54,507 nucleotides of DNA from Ruminococcus sp. Lineage in GTDB: Bacteria > Bacillota > Clostridia > Oscillospirales > Ruminococcaceae. The translations under genes and the position numbers were made by a program. Location of the stretch: assembly GCA_017526445.1 (NCBI GenBank), contig JAFXRI010000016.1, positions 1 to 54,507 of the forward strand, given 5' to 3'. Each line of letters begins with the position of its first letter. The first letter of the stretch is position 1. This document shows positions 15,988-23,888 of this stretch, in pieces. The notes under the pieces are model-generated. The model worked only from the letters and a program-made list of their open reading frames with translations. It was not told the origin of the DNA and did not search any database.

Positions 15988-16734
15988 TTATCTTCCCTGC
16001 TTTTTCAAAGCTTTCAGAACATCGCACAGCTTGTCAACATCATCGGAGGAAAGCTCGTCAAACCGGTCAAGCTCATTCTTGACCGCAGCGAGAACTGCCG
16101 ATCCGCTGCTCTTTTTTCGTCTTGCCAAAAAGAAGGATGTCAGCGTCGAGGTCAGCGAGCCTATCAGTCCTATACCGACAAGCATCAGGATCATTGCGAT
16201 TATCCTGCCGTAAACTGTGGTCGGGGAAATATCTCCGTAGCCCACGGTGGTAGCGGTAACAAATGCCCACCATATTCCGTCATCGTAAGCCATACCCTCG
16301 GCATAGTGGATCAGAACGCCGCCTGTTATTATGGTCATTATTGTTGCGAACACAACATATTTGAAACCGTTCGTATTATAAAACCGCCGCAGTTTTCTGA
16401 GAGGTCTTGACAAGAAGGCGATGATCCTCAAAAGCCCTATCACCCTGAGTATGCTGTCGGCAGTTCCGGTAACAGGAAGCGGGATCACTCCGTGGATCGG
16501 GATAAGGGCAATGACATCCATATAATTGCGTCTGATAAAGGCCTTTTTGTTCTTTGCTTTTGCAAGCCGCGTGACAAGGTCGGCAGTGAAGATCAGATAG
16601 ATCGCCAAAAACAGTATCCACTCCCATTTTCTCAGGGACTGTATAGTGTCAAGAAGTATCAGGACCGAAGCCAGCGCTGCAAGTGCTATCATTATGTAGT
16701 CATATACCTTATGTACAATATAATGCTTATCCAT
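15988..16734 (-). CDS. Voltage-gated-type potassium channel
   Basis: A 248-residue six-helix K+ channel subunit; four would form the pore. The selectivity filter TTVGYGD lies in the P-loop after WWAFVTA. An S4-like helix is visible as regularly spaced arginines in the SILRVIGLLRIIAFLSRPLR region. The C-terminus is a short cytoplasmic helical tail (ELDRFDELSSDDVDKLCDVLK), not an RCK/TrkA domain, so gating is likely by voltage and the tail. The ATG was chosen for its GGAG spacing; the alternative ATG three codons upstream sits on the ribosome site. It has its own promoter. The unrelated TrkAH potassium importer is elsewhere in the window. Confidence 0.92.
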   Translation of the reverse strand: MDKHYIVHKVYDYIMIALAALASVLILLDTIQSLRKWEWILFLAIYLIFTADLVTRLAKAKNKKAFIRRNYMDVIALIPIHGVIPLPVTGTADSILRVIGLLRIIAFLSRPLRKLRRFYNTNGFKYVVFATIMTIITGGVLIHYAEGMAYDDGIWWAFVTATTVGYGDISPTTVYGRIIAMILMLVGIGLIGSLTSTLTSFFLARRKKSSGSAVLAAVKNELDRFDELSSDDVDKLCDVLKALKKQGR

Positions 16735-16789
16735 AAAAAACATCTCCCGAAAGGCAACAATGATATTTATCAGTTTTTAATTAACAACA

Positions 16790-16818
16790 AGTATAGCACA
16801 GCACAATGCAAATGTCAA
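16790..16818 (-). promoter_or_regulatory. Promoter of the potassium channel gene
   Basis: Minus-strand TTGACA (16813-16818) and TATACT (16790-16795), 17-bp spacer, about 55 bp before the start codon. Confidence 0.75.
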
Positions 16819-16849
16819 TCGGTTTTCGGCGGTTTCAAGAAGCGGTCAG

Positions 16850-16885
16850 ATACAAATACCCTCCCCGCTGTATAAGCGGCGAGGG
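16850..16885 (-). terminator. Likely terminator of leuA
   Basis: Minus-strand stem CCCTCGCCGC / GCGGGGAGGG (one mismatch) with a 7-nt loop and a TATTTGTA tail, just after the leuA stop. Confidence 0.55.
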
Positions 16886-16897
16886 CAAAGCTTTGTA

Positions 16898-18562
16898 TTA
16901 TTTGATAATATGATTTATAGCCGAAAGAAGCGCACAGATAGACGAGACGATTATATCGGTATGTCTGCCGGCGCCCCATACCATCTTCCCGTTTGCGGAT
17001 ATGCCGACATAGGATACGGCCTCGGAATTGGAATGGCGTTCCAGAGCGTGCTCGTCGTAGCTTTCGAGGGTGAAGTCGATACCGGTAGCCTGTTTGAGAG
17101 CATTAGCCACAGCGTTGAGACGTCCGTTTCCGCGGGCGGTGAACACCTTGGGCTCGCATCCGTCCTTGGATACTGTGACCTGTGCGGAGATCCTGCCGTC
17201 AGCGTCCTGCTTGAAGTGGGACTCTATGACCTTTACAGGAGTCTCGATATTAAGATAGTTATCCTTGAAGATCCTGTAGATCTCATCGGGCATAAGTTCC
17301 TTATGCAGGTGATCGGAGATATCCTTGACGGCATAGCCGAAGTTCTCGCGCATCTTCTTGGGCATATTGTAGCCGTACTTCTTCTCCATAAGATAGCCTA
17401 TGCCGCCCTTGCCGGACTGGGAATTGATACGGATGACGTCGCCGTCGTATTCTCTGCCGACGTCCTTGGGATCAAGCGGCAGATAGGGGCAGGTCCAGTG
17501 ATCGGGATCCTTTTCCTCGCGCCACTTCATACCCTTGGCGATAGCGTCCTGATGCGAGCCGGAGAATGCGGCAAAGACCAGCGCACCGGCATAGGGGCTC
17601 CTCTCATAGACCTTCATTCTTGTGACTCTCTCATATATCTCCACCAGCGAGGGCATATCCGAGAAATCAAGCCCGGGATCGACGCCGTGAGTGTACATAT
17701 TCAGTGCCAGAGTGACGATATCAACGTTACCGGTTCTCTCGCCGTTGCCGAAGCAGGTGCCTTCGATACGGTCAGCGCCGGCAAGCATACCCAGCTCGGA
17801 ATCTGCGACACCGGTACCGCGGTCATTGTGGGGGTGGAGCGATACTATAACATTCTCGCGGCAATTCAGATTCTCGCACATATACTCTATCTGAGATGCA
17901 TAAACGTGCGGGAGGCTCATCTCCACGGTAACGGGAAGGTTCATTATGACCTTTCTTTCGGGTGAAGGCTTCCATACATCTATAACAGCATTGCAGACTT
18001 CAAGAGCATATTCCGGCTCGGTGCCTGTAAAGCTCTCGGGAGAATACTCAAAGGTGATATTCCCCTTTGCATTCTTTCTGTACTCCTCACATATCTTAGC
18101 GCCGGATACAGCGATCTCCTTGATCTCCTCCTTGCTCATCCTGAACACCTGCTCACGCTGAGCCACCGAGGTGGAGTTGTAAAGATGGACTATCGCATTC
18201 TTTGCGCCGTCGATAGCCTCAAAGGTCTTCTTGATGATATGCTCTCTCGACTGAGTGAGCACCTGGATAGTCACATCGTCCGGGATAAGGTTCTTCTCTA
18301 TAAGCGTGCGGCAGAACTCATATTCAGTCTCAGAGGCTGCCGGGAAACCTATCTCGATCTCCTTGAAGCCGATCTCGACCAGCTTTGCAAAGAACTCCAG
18401 CTTTTCCTCCAGGCTCATAGGGATGATAAGCGCCTGGTTACCGTCTCTCAGATCGACCGAGCACCAGATCGGCGCCTTGTCGATATACTCCTTTTCCGCC
18501 CACTTCATACAGGGGTAAGGCGGCATATAGTACCCTCTCACATACTTGCCTGCGTTCTTCAT
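16898..18562 (-). CDS. leuA: 2-isopropylmalate synthase (long form)
   Basis: Catalyses the first committed step of leucine synthesis, condensing acetyl-CoA with 2-oxoisovalerate. The 554-residue protein is the long LeuA form. The DLRDGNQALI start of the barrel and the metal-binding HPHNDRGTG motif are visible, and a C-terminal region of about 110 residues corresponds to the LeuA allosteric domain that binds leucine for feedback. The ATG chosen follows GGAGG by 8 nt; a longer start five codons upstream would overlap that site. A leucine-type T-box leader precedes it, so transcription is controlled by uncharged leucyl-tRNA in addition to the likely feedback inhibition. The leuCD and ilv genes are not in the window. 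Confidence 0.96.
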   Translation of the reverse strand: MKNAGKYVRGYYMPPYPCMKWAEKEYIDKAPIWCSVDLRDGNQALIIPMSLEEKLEFFAKLVEIGFKEIEIGFPAASETEYEFCRTLIEKNLIPDDVTIQVLTQSREHIIKKTFEAIDGAKNAIVHLYNSTSVAQREQVFRMSKEEIKEIAVSGAKICEEYRKNAKGNITFEYSPESFTGTEPEYALEVCNAVIDVWKPSPERKVIMNLPVTVEMSLPHVYASQIEYMCENLNCRENVIVSLHPHNDRGTGVADSELGMLAGADRIEGTCFGNGERTGNVDIVTLALNMYTHGVDPGLDFSDMPSLVEIYERVTRMKVYERSPYAGALVFAAFSGSHQDAIAKGMKWREEKDPDHWTCPYLPLDPKDVGREYDGDVIRINSQSGKGGIGYLMEKKYGYNMPKKMRENFGYAVKDISDHLHKELMPDEIYRIFKDNYLNIETPVKVIESHFKQDADGRISAQVTVSKDGCEPKVFTARGNGRLNAVANALKQATGIDFTLESYDEHALERHSNSEAVSYVGISANGKMVWGAGRHTDIIVSSICALLSAINHIIK

Positions 18563-18632
18563 AATACGTTCCTCCAATACAAATATTATTTATCATACAG
18601 CTGTCATAATGTTTTATAAAACATTGCTTTAT

Positions 18633-18666
18633 AAAACAAAAAGCCCGCCTCTGTAAAGAGACGAGC
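18633..18666 (-). terminator. T-box regulated terminator upstream of leuA
   Basis: Minus-strand stem GCTCGTCTCT / AGAGGCGGGC with a TTAC loop followed by a T-run. Its 5' arm overlaps the T-box sequence, so the alternative antiterminator would release it. Confidence 0.92.
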
Positions 18667-18909
18667 ATATCAACCCGTGTTACCACTCTCATTCGCATAC
18701 ACGTCACCGCATACGCCTCACCCGCATCAAACAATGCGGCGCTCTGTAACGGGAGCACCCGTACACGGCTACTTTGATTTCGCCCTGCCTGCTCGGGGAC
18801 GAGCTATAGCATACTTCCCTTACCGCCTCACACCGAACGGCGGCTCTCTGAAACCGAAGAAACACGCTTTTTTTCCCTTCAACGCATTTTGGATATTAAT
18901 TATTCACTG
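18633..18909 (-). promoter_or_regulatory. T-box riboswitch leader, probable leucine specifier
   Basis: The conserved T-box core GAGTGGTAACACGGG lies at 18674-18688 (minus strand), ahead of the terminator. Upstream, a Stem I apical region with the AGAGAG and GGTGTGAG landmarks lies near 18820-18850. The candidate specifier codon is CUC (Leu) at 18801-18803, immediately before the GTCCCCGAG element. Uncharged tRNA-Leu should pair with the specifier and with the T-box bulge and allow leuA read-through. The T-box class is certain from the core; the specifier frame is read by eye and agrees with the downstream gene. Confidence 0.93.
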
Positions 18910-18915
18910 CATATA

Positions 18916-18944
18916 ATTATACTATAATGCAGGAAATCTGTCAA
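18916..18944 (-). promoter_or_regulatory. Consensus promoter of the leuA T-box leader
   Basis: Minus-strand TTGACA (18939-18944) and TATAAT (18916-18921) with an exact 17-bp spacer. The transcript starts near 18909. The stretch 18563-18966 without genes is occupied by this promoter, the T-box leader and the leuA ribosome site. Confidence 0.92.
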
Positions 18945-18966
18945 GTACGTTAACACTTTATTTACA

Positions 18967-19500
18967 TTATACCTTCTCGTAAGCCGCAATGATCTCGGCA
19001 TAATAAGCAGTATGAAGATCGTTGAGACGGTACTGCTCGGAAACGATGCCCTTGTCAACGAAGCAGTCGGCGTCCATCTTCTGGGCATAGAGCTTTCTGC
19101 AAAGCAGTATGCACCTGGCCTGCTCAAAGGCAACAGTATCCCCTACTGCGACAGGAACAAGTCCGGTCTTGCAGCATTTATCCACATCGCGTCCGCTGTT
19201 GGAGCCGCAGAAAGCCAGCGCCTTGCGCATCTCGGGCGGATAAAAGCTGAGGGTGAAATACTCCCCTCTGTCCATAAATTCCTTGGTATAGCGCTGCGGA
19301 CGTATAGCCGTAACTGCGCAGGGCTTGTTCCACATAACTCCTATGAATCCCCAAGAAGCGGTCATAGTATTGAACTTCTCGGGTGTGCCTGCAGTGACAA
19401 GCATCCACTCGGAGCCGATACTGCCGAATACATCCAGCCTCTTGCTGAGTTCACCGAAATCCACTTTGCGAAATCCTTCTGTTCCGGAAATACTGTTCAT
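18967..19500 (-). CDS. Flavin reductase-like (FMN-binding split barrel) protein
   Basis: A 177-residue cytoplasmic flavoprotein of the flavin reductase-like domain family. The split-barrel signature region reads NTMTASWGFIGVMWNKP, then FTLSFYPPEMRKAL, both typical of this fold where FMN binds. Members include NAD(P)H:flavin reductases and uncharacterised FMN oxidoreductases, so the electron partner is unknown. The ATG follows AGGAGG by 7 nt; an earlier ATG six codons upstream lies before that site. It is a single-gene unit with a consensus promoter far upstream, giving an unusually long leader of about 160 nt, and is divergent from argG. Confidence 0.85.
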   Translation of the reverse strand: MNSISGTEGFRKVDFGELSKRLDVFGSIGSEWMLVTAGTPEKFNTMTASWGFIGVMWNKPCAVTAIRPQRYTKEFMDRGEYFTLSFYPPEMRKALAFCGSNSGRDVDKCCKTGLVPVAVGDTVAFEQARCILLCRKLYAQKMDADCFVDKGIVSEQYRLNDLHTAYYAEIIAAYEKV

Positions 19501-19665
19501 CTCAAGACCTCCTGTCATATGCTGTCAAAGGCGATGCCGCACGCCCCTCCGGCGCCCTTACGAACGGCAGACGCTGTGCGAAACCTTCAGCTGTGAGCTG
19601 CGCGGCGGTGCCTGTGCGCCGGTGGGAACGGTATGCATATCCTCCCGTCAGCAGCTCCTGTATAT

Positions 19666-19694
19666 ATTATATCAAATATCTGCCCGGATGTCAA
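19666..19694 (-). promoter_or_regulatory. Promoter of the flavin reductase gene
   Basis: Minus-strand TTGACA (19689-19694) and TATAAT (19666-19671), 17-bp spacer. The predicted leader (about 19501-19659) is G+C-rich with several possible stems. I could not match it to a known riboswitch. Confidence 0.82.
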
Positions 19695-19771
19695 CAGTCA
19701 GCCGCCTGAGACTCTGCCGCCGACGGGATGAAAATATCGTTCCCGGAAAGGCTGCCGGCAGGCAAAAAAGC

Positions 19772-19800
19772 TTGCAATTTCACTGCATATGTGCTATAAT
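19772..19800 (+). promoter_or_regulatory. Possible upstream promoter of the arginine operon
   Basis: TTGCAA (19772-19777) and TATAAT (19795-19800) with a 17-bp spacer, about 320 bp ahead of argG. A 21-codon open frame (19844-19909) with two adjacent Arg codons lies downstream. Confidence 0.5.
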
Positions 19801-19843
19801 ATGGTATGGGCGTTTTCATAGCGGCATCCGCAGAAGTAATTTG

Positions 19844-19909
19844 ATGTATATATTCACGCCAGAATGTATATATGCATTTGATTTTCGGCGTTTATGCGCA
19901 TATAATTAA
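19844..19909 (+). CDS. Possible 21-residue leader peptide upstream of argG
   Basis: A short ATG frame between the two candidate arginine-operon promoters. It contains consecutive Arg codons (CGG CGT) near its end and stops at TAA. The ribosome site is weak (GAAGT). The position and Arg pair are suggestive of a regulatory leader peptide, but chance is a serious alternative: the codons are few and no matching attenuator stem was identified right after it. Confidence 0.2.
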   Translation: MYIFTPECIYAFDFRRLCAYN

Positions 19910-19969
19910 TGTTTATACAGATTTGAGCTTGAATATGTGTATAAATTTAAAACTTTTGCGTATCCCCTA

Positions 19970-19997
19970 TTGACAACGGACTCAAAAGGTGTATAAT
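19970..19997 (+). promoter_or_regulatory. Main promoter of the arginine operon with downstream direct repeat
   Basis: TTGACA (19970-19975) and TATAAT (19992-19997), 16-bp spacer. ATGTTAC is repeated at 19996-20002 and 20008-20014, covering the expected transcription start, a possible operator. The 120-nt leader contains a CCCGC/GCGGG hairpin (20014-20035). No clear ArgR box with the usual spacing was found. Confidence 0.78.
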
Positions 19998-20122
19998 GTT
20001 ACATATGATGTTACCCGCAGATGATCTTCCGCGGGATATACACCGAAAAAACCTATTATCTATCCGGCGGGCCAGCAATGACCCGGCTGATCCCGGAAAA
20101 AACTTATATGGAGGCTTTTTGT

Positions 20123-21352
20123 ATGGCAAAGGAGATCAAAAAGGTAGTTCTTGCTTATTCGGGCGGTCTTGATACTTCGATCATTATCCCGTGGCTGAAG
20201 GAAAACTACAACAACTGTGAGGTAATAGCCGTTTCCGGCGACGTAGGACAGGGCACCGAACTCGACGGTCTTGAGGAAAAGGCTATCAAGACAGGAGCAA
20301 GCAAGCTCTATATCGAGGACCTTACCGAGGAATTCATCACCGATTACGTTTATCCCACTATGCAGGCAGGCGCTGTTTATGAGAACAGATATCTGCTCGG
20401 AACGTCTTTCGCAAGACCGATCATCGCCAAGAGGATCGCTGAGATCGCTCTCAAGGAAGGCGCTGATGCTATCTGCCACGGCTGCACCGGCAAGGGCAAC
20501 GACCAGGTAAGATTTGAGCTGGCTATCAAGGCATTCGCTCCCGATATGCAGATCATCGCTCCCTGGAGGATCTGGGACATCAAGTCCAGAGATCAGGAGA
20601 TCGACTATGCCGAGGCACACAACATCCCGCTGAAGATCAACCGCGAGACAAACTATTCCAAGGACAAGAATCTGTGGCACCTTTCCCACGAAGGTCTCGA
20701 TCTTGAAGATCCGGCAAATGAGCCTCAGTATGAGAAGCCCGGCTTCCTGGAGCTCGGCGTTTCGCCCCTGCAGGCTCCCGACAAGCCGACTTATGTTACC
20801 ATCCACTTCGAGAAGGGCGTACCCACCGAGCTGGACGGAAAGAAGCTCTCCGGCAAGGAAATGGTCGCAGCGCTCAACAAGCTGGGCGGCGAGAACGGCA
20901 TCGGCCTTGCAGATCTCGTTGAGAACAGACTCGTCGGAATGAAGTCGAGAGGTGTTTACGAGACTCCCGGCGGAACGATCCTTTATAAGGCACACGAGGT
21001 GCTTGAGACTATCACCCTCGACAAGGAGACTATGAGGATGAAGGCTTACCTCGGCATCAAGTTTGCCGACCTCGTATATAACGGCCAGTGGTTCACTCCC
21101 CTGCGTGAGGCTCTCTCCGCATTCGTTGCTGAGACTCAGAAGACCGTTACCGGCGACGTAAAGCTCAAGCTCTACAAGGGCAATGTCATCAACGCAGGCG
21201 TTACCTCGCCCTATACCCTCTACGATGAGGAAGTTGCTACCTTTGACGAGGACGACGTTTACAATCAGGCTGATTCTGCCGGATTCATCAACCTGTTCGG
21301 CCTGCCGATCAAGGTAAGAGCAAAACTCGAACAGAAGAGAAACAACAAATAA
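20123..21352 (+). CDS. argG: Argininosuccinate synthase
   Basis: Joins citrulline and aspartate using ATP, the second-last step of arginine synthesis. The 409-residue length is standard. The N-terminal PP-loop [10 protein letters not shown] binds ATP, and [14 protein letters not shown] is the citrulline/aspartate-binding signature. A longer in-frame extension upstream is possible, but the chosen ATG follows TGGAGG by 8 nt and matches the family N-terminus. It is the first gene of a long operon that also holds argH, argC, argJ, argB, argD and argF. Codons favour GGC, AAG, ATC and CTC, consistent with strong expression. Confidence 0.98.
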   Translation: MAKEIKKVVLAYSGGLDTSIIIPWLKENYNNCEVIAVSGDVGQGTELDGLEEKAIKTGASKLYIEDLTEEFITDYVYPTMQAGAVYENRYLLGTSFARPIIAKRIAEIALKEGADAICHGCTGKGNDQVRFELAIKAFAPDMQIIAPWRIWDIKSRDQEIDYAEAHNIPLKINRETNYSKDKNLWHLSHEGLDLEDPANEPQYEKPGFLELGVSPLQAPDKPTYVTIHFEKGVPTELDGKKLSGKEMVAALNKLGGENGIGLADLVENRLVGMKSRGVYETPGGTILYKAHEVLETITLDKETMRMKAYLGIKFADLVYNGQWFTPLREALSAFVAETQKTVTGDVKLKLYKGNVINAGVTSPYTLYDEEVATFDEDDVYNQADSAGFINLFGLPIKVRAKLEQKRNNK

Positions 21353-21392
21353 TGACCGATACGATATTTTCAAACTGAGGGAGGTTTTTGAT

Positions 21393-21830
21393 ATGTCTGA
21401 TAACAACAACGGTATTTTTGAATCTGCGATCGACAAGAAGGTCGAGCTGACTTATGACAGTCTGCCCAATTCAAGCTTTGAGGACGTTAACCTTGCAGGT
21501 ACCAAGTTCTCGAACGTAAACCTGAAGGGCTCCGACTTTGACGATGTCAATATGGATAAGACCAAGTTCAACAACGTCAGCCTTTCCGGCGGAGATTTCA
21601 CGGATATGTATATGGTGAATACCAGGTTTCTGGGTGTAAACCTTTCATGCTCGAGATTCGGATGCTCTATAATGAATAATGTGGAGTTCAAGAATCCCGA
21701 CCTGAAGAACTCGCAGTTCATTCACTGCGACCTTTCCAACGTCGAGATCAACGACTGCAAGATCGACGGCCTGAAGATCAACGGCATCGACATATGCAAA
21801 CTTCTCGAGCAGCACGAAAAAGAACACTAA
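21393..21830 (+). CDS. Pentapeptide-repeat protein
   Basis: A 145-residue protein built mainly from pentapeptide units with a central Phe/Leu/Met: FEDVN-LAGTK-FSNVN-LKGSD and onward, FDDVN, MDKTK, FNNVS, LSGGD, FTDMY and so on. This predicts a right-handed quadrilateral beta-helix of about five coils from residue 25 to 130, then a charged C-terminus. There is no signal or membrane segment. The strong GGGAGG site and 40-bp gap after argG place it in the arginine operon. Some pentapeptide proteins mimic DNA and guard gyrase; nothing here shows that function, and most family members are uncharacterised. Confidence 0.88.
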   Translation: MSDNNNGIFESAIDKKVELTYDSLPNSSFEDVNLAGTKFSNVNLKGSDFDDVNMDKTKFNNVSLSGGDFTDMYMVNTRFLGVNLSCSRFGCSIMNNVEFKNPDLKNSQFIHCDLSNVEINDCKIDGLKINGIDICKLLEQHEKEH

Positions 21831-21837
21831 GGATAAA

Positions 21838-22028
21838 GGCAACACCGCGCAACCCGCGGCTTGCGCCTCTGCACGTCATCTGCTTGCATATTTCCCGTCA
21901 TAGCACACAAATTTTCCTTGCCGGGCGAAAAGCGAATTGGTCTTCGCTCGCCCGCCTGCGTCAAATTTATGCACTCTGACGAAAAATCTGACTGGGCATC
22001 TGACGCACAGGGGTTGTGCGGTATTGCC
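21838..22028 (-). mobile_element. MITE-like element, copy 2 (complete, inside the arginine operon)
   Basis: A 191-bp copy in the opposite orientation to copies 1 and 3. Its ends are the 18-bp inverted repeat (GGCAATACCGCACAACCC type), and it is flanked by the direct repeat TAAA at 21834-21837 and 22029-22032, a 4-bp target duplication. It is about 20 bp shorter than copy 3 because it lacks the internal AGCTCAA/TTGAGCT hairpin. It separates the pentapeptide gene from argH and contains no gene. Insertion into the operon could alter read-through or RNA stability for argH and the genes after it. Confidence 0.88.
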
Positions 22029-22050
22029 TAAACATATCCATAAAGCTGTA

Positions 22051-22076
22051 CTGTCCCCGTCAAACGACGGGGACAG
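22051..22076 (+). other. Strong hairpin between the mobile element and argH
   Basis: A perfect 11-bp stem, CTGTCCCCGTC / GACGGGGACAG, with a 4-nt AAAC loop, ending 36 bp before argH. It lacks a proper T-run (AATACATTT follows), so it is more likely an RNA-processing or stability element, or a weak terminator, than a strong one. It is not part of the mobile-element consensus. Confidence 0.7.
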
Positions 22077-22112
22077 AATACATTTATAAGTATATGGAAG
22101 GCGGTATTTGCA

Positions 22113-23495
22113 ATGGGAACAAAAATGTGGGCAGGACGCTTCACAAAGGAAACAGATGAAAGGGTGAACGACTTCAATTCGTCTATTTCCTTTGACGCAA
22201 GAATGTACAGACAGGATATCGAAGGCTCGATCGCACACGCGACTATGCTGGGCGAGTGCGGAATAATCGAAAAGTCCGAGAGCGAAAAGATCATCGAAGG
22301 TCTTAAAGGCATTCTTGCGGATATAGGTTCGGGAAAGCTCAGATTCGATCCCACCGCTGAGGATATACATATGTTCAACGAGGCAGAGCTTACTGCCCGT
22401 ATAGGCGATGCAGGCAAAAGACTGCATACCGCAAGATCGAGAAACGATCAGGTGGCACTCGACCTGAGAATGTATCTCAGGGACGAGATACCCGTCATAA
22501 AAGCACAGGTCAGGGAGCTTATAGAGACTCTTATGCGGCTCGCAGAAAAGAACCTTACTACTGTTATGCCGGGATACACTCATTTGCAGAGAGCACAGCC
22601 CATAACCTTTGCTCACCACCTTATGGCTTATGTGCAGATGCTGCTGAGAGACCTGGGCAGACTGAGCGATACATACAAGAGAACGAATATAATGCCCCTC
22701 GGCAGCGGAGCACTCGCCTCCACTACTTATCCAATAAACAGACAGAGAGTGTGCGATCTGCTGGGCTTTGACGAGATAACACAGAACTCCCTCGACGGAG
22801 TATCGGACAGAGATTTTGCGATAGAACTGGCTTCGGCACTGTCTGTACTGATGATGCATCTCTCCCGCTTCTCGGAGGAGATCGTGCTGTGGTGCTCCTG
22901 GGAGTTCAAGTTTATCGAACTCGATGACGCCTATGCCACAGGCTCGTCTATAATGCCGCAGAAGAAAAATCCCGATGTGACCGAGCTTATAAGAGGAAAG
23001 ACCGGAAGAGTTTACGGCGACCTCACTACCCTGCTTACTATGATGAAGGGGCTTTCCCTTGCTTACAACAAGGATATGCAGGAAGACAAGGAAGCTATAT
23101 TCGATGCGATAGATACTGCAAAGCTCTGCCTTACCACATTCATCCCGATGATAGATACTATGAAGGTCATTCCGGAGAATATGCGCAGCGCTGCTGCGAA
23201 GGGCTTCATCAACGCCACAGACTGTGCGGATTATCTCGTAAAGAAAGGTCTGCCTTTCAGAGACGCATACAAGATCACAGGCACCCTCGTACACACCTGC
23301 ATAGAAAAGGGCCTTACCCTTGAAACACTTCCCATTGAGGAATACAAAGCGCTGTGCGAAACCTTTGACGAGGACGTTTACGAAGCCATAAGCCTTGAGA
23401 CCTGTGTGATGCAGAGAAAGGCCGCAGGAGGCCCTGCCCCCGAAAGCGTAAAGGCTCAGATAGAGTATTCAAAGAAAGCACTCGAACAGTTCTGA
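22113..23495 (+). CDS. argH: Argininosuccinate lyase
   Basis: Splits argininosuccinate to arginine and fumarate, the last step of the pathway. The 460-residue protein has the fumarase/aspartase superfamily signature [12 protein letters not shown], whose Ser is the catalytic base, plus the family N-terminus [12 protein letters not shown] and the HLQRAQP segment carrying an active-site His. The enzyme is a homotetramer in known members. The start has an AAGGCGG site. It is separated from the preceding operon genes by the 191-bp mobile element and a strong hairpin, so it may depend on read-through or on an unseen promoter. Confidence 0.98.
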   Translation: MGTKMWAGRFTKETDERVNDFNSSISFDARMYRQDIEGSIAHATMLGECGIIEKSESEKIIEGLKGILADIGSGKLRFDPTAEDIHMFNEAELTARIGDAGKRLHTARSRNDQVALDLRMYLRDEIPVIKAQVRELIETLMRLAEKNLTTVMPGYTHLQRAQPITFAHHLMAYVQMLLRDLGRLSDTYKRTNIMPLGSGALASTTYPINRQRVCDLLGFDEITQNSLDGVSDRDFAIELASALSVLMMHLSRFSEEIVLWCSWEFKFIELDDAYATGSSIMPQKKNPDVTELIRGKTGRVYGDLTTLLTMMKGLSLAYNKDMQEDKEAIFDAIDTAKLCLTTFIPMIDTMKVIPENMRSAAAKGFINATDCADYLVKKGLPFRDAYKITGTLVHTCIEKGLTLETLPIEEYKALCETFDEDVYEAISLETCVMQRKAAGGPAPESVKAQIEYSKKALEQF

Positions 23496-23519
23496 TATAC
23501 TGAAAGTGAGGTGCAGGCA

Positions 23520-23888
23520 GTGAAGTTTTATATGGGCAAATGTCCGAAATGCGGTATGTTCATATTCCCCTTTGCGCGGAAATGTCTGAGATGTGAAACA
23601 AAGATCAAGTATCTCACAAAGACCGATAAGGACCACTGCGGGAACTGCCACAAGCCTTTGGGCAATGACGAATACTGCCGTTACTGCGGCACCAGGCGCG
23701 GAGAGGGGAAATTCGATCCCTACTTCAACGAGCCGCAATGCATATACGGACCTCCGCCGATAAGCCGGCTGCACACCTGTAACGAATGCGGCTACGAATG
23801 GGAAACGAACACCATGATCGACAGGCAGAATTACTGTCCCAGGTGCGGAGGAAGCTGCAAAATAACCGAACAAGAGGATGATCGATAA
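23520..23888 (+). CDS. Zinc-ribbon protein of unknown function
   Basis: A 122-residue cytoplasmic protein with six Cys pairs: CPKC, CLRC, CGNC, CRYC, CNEC and CPRC. These are enough for three zinc ribbons, two near the N-terminus and one near the C-terminus, with a Pro/Tyr-rich segment between. A GTG start is chosen because GAGG lies 8 nt upstream; ATG four codons later is an alternative. It sits 24 bp after argH and its stop codon overlaps the argC start by one base, so it is translated as part of the arginine operon. No catalytic motif is present; nucleic-acid or protein binding is possible. Confidence 0.78.
   Translation: MKFYMGKCPKCGMFIFPFARKCLRCETKIKYLTKTDKDHCGNCHKPLGNDEYCRYCGTRRGEGKFDPYFNEPQCIYGPPPISRLHTCNECGYEWETNTMIDRQNYCPRCGGSCKITEQEDDR

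Noticed and set aside
19501-19659. FMN riboswitch upstream of the flavin reductase
   Set aside because: The conserved FMN-aptamer core blocks are not present in the leader.
19863-19878. ArgR operator in the argG upstream region
   Set aside because: The palindrome has TG..CA half-sites two bases too close together for the usual ARG box; kept only as an unassigned palindrome.
20060-21436. 458-residue open frame antisense to argG
   Set aside because: It mirrors argG codon for codon bias, has no ribosome site or family motif, and argG is certain.
21876-23294. 472-residue antisense frame over argH and element copy 2
   Set aside because: Shadow of argH; composition is typical of the complement of a biased gene, with no domain.
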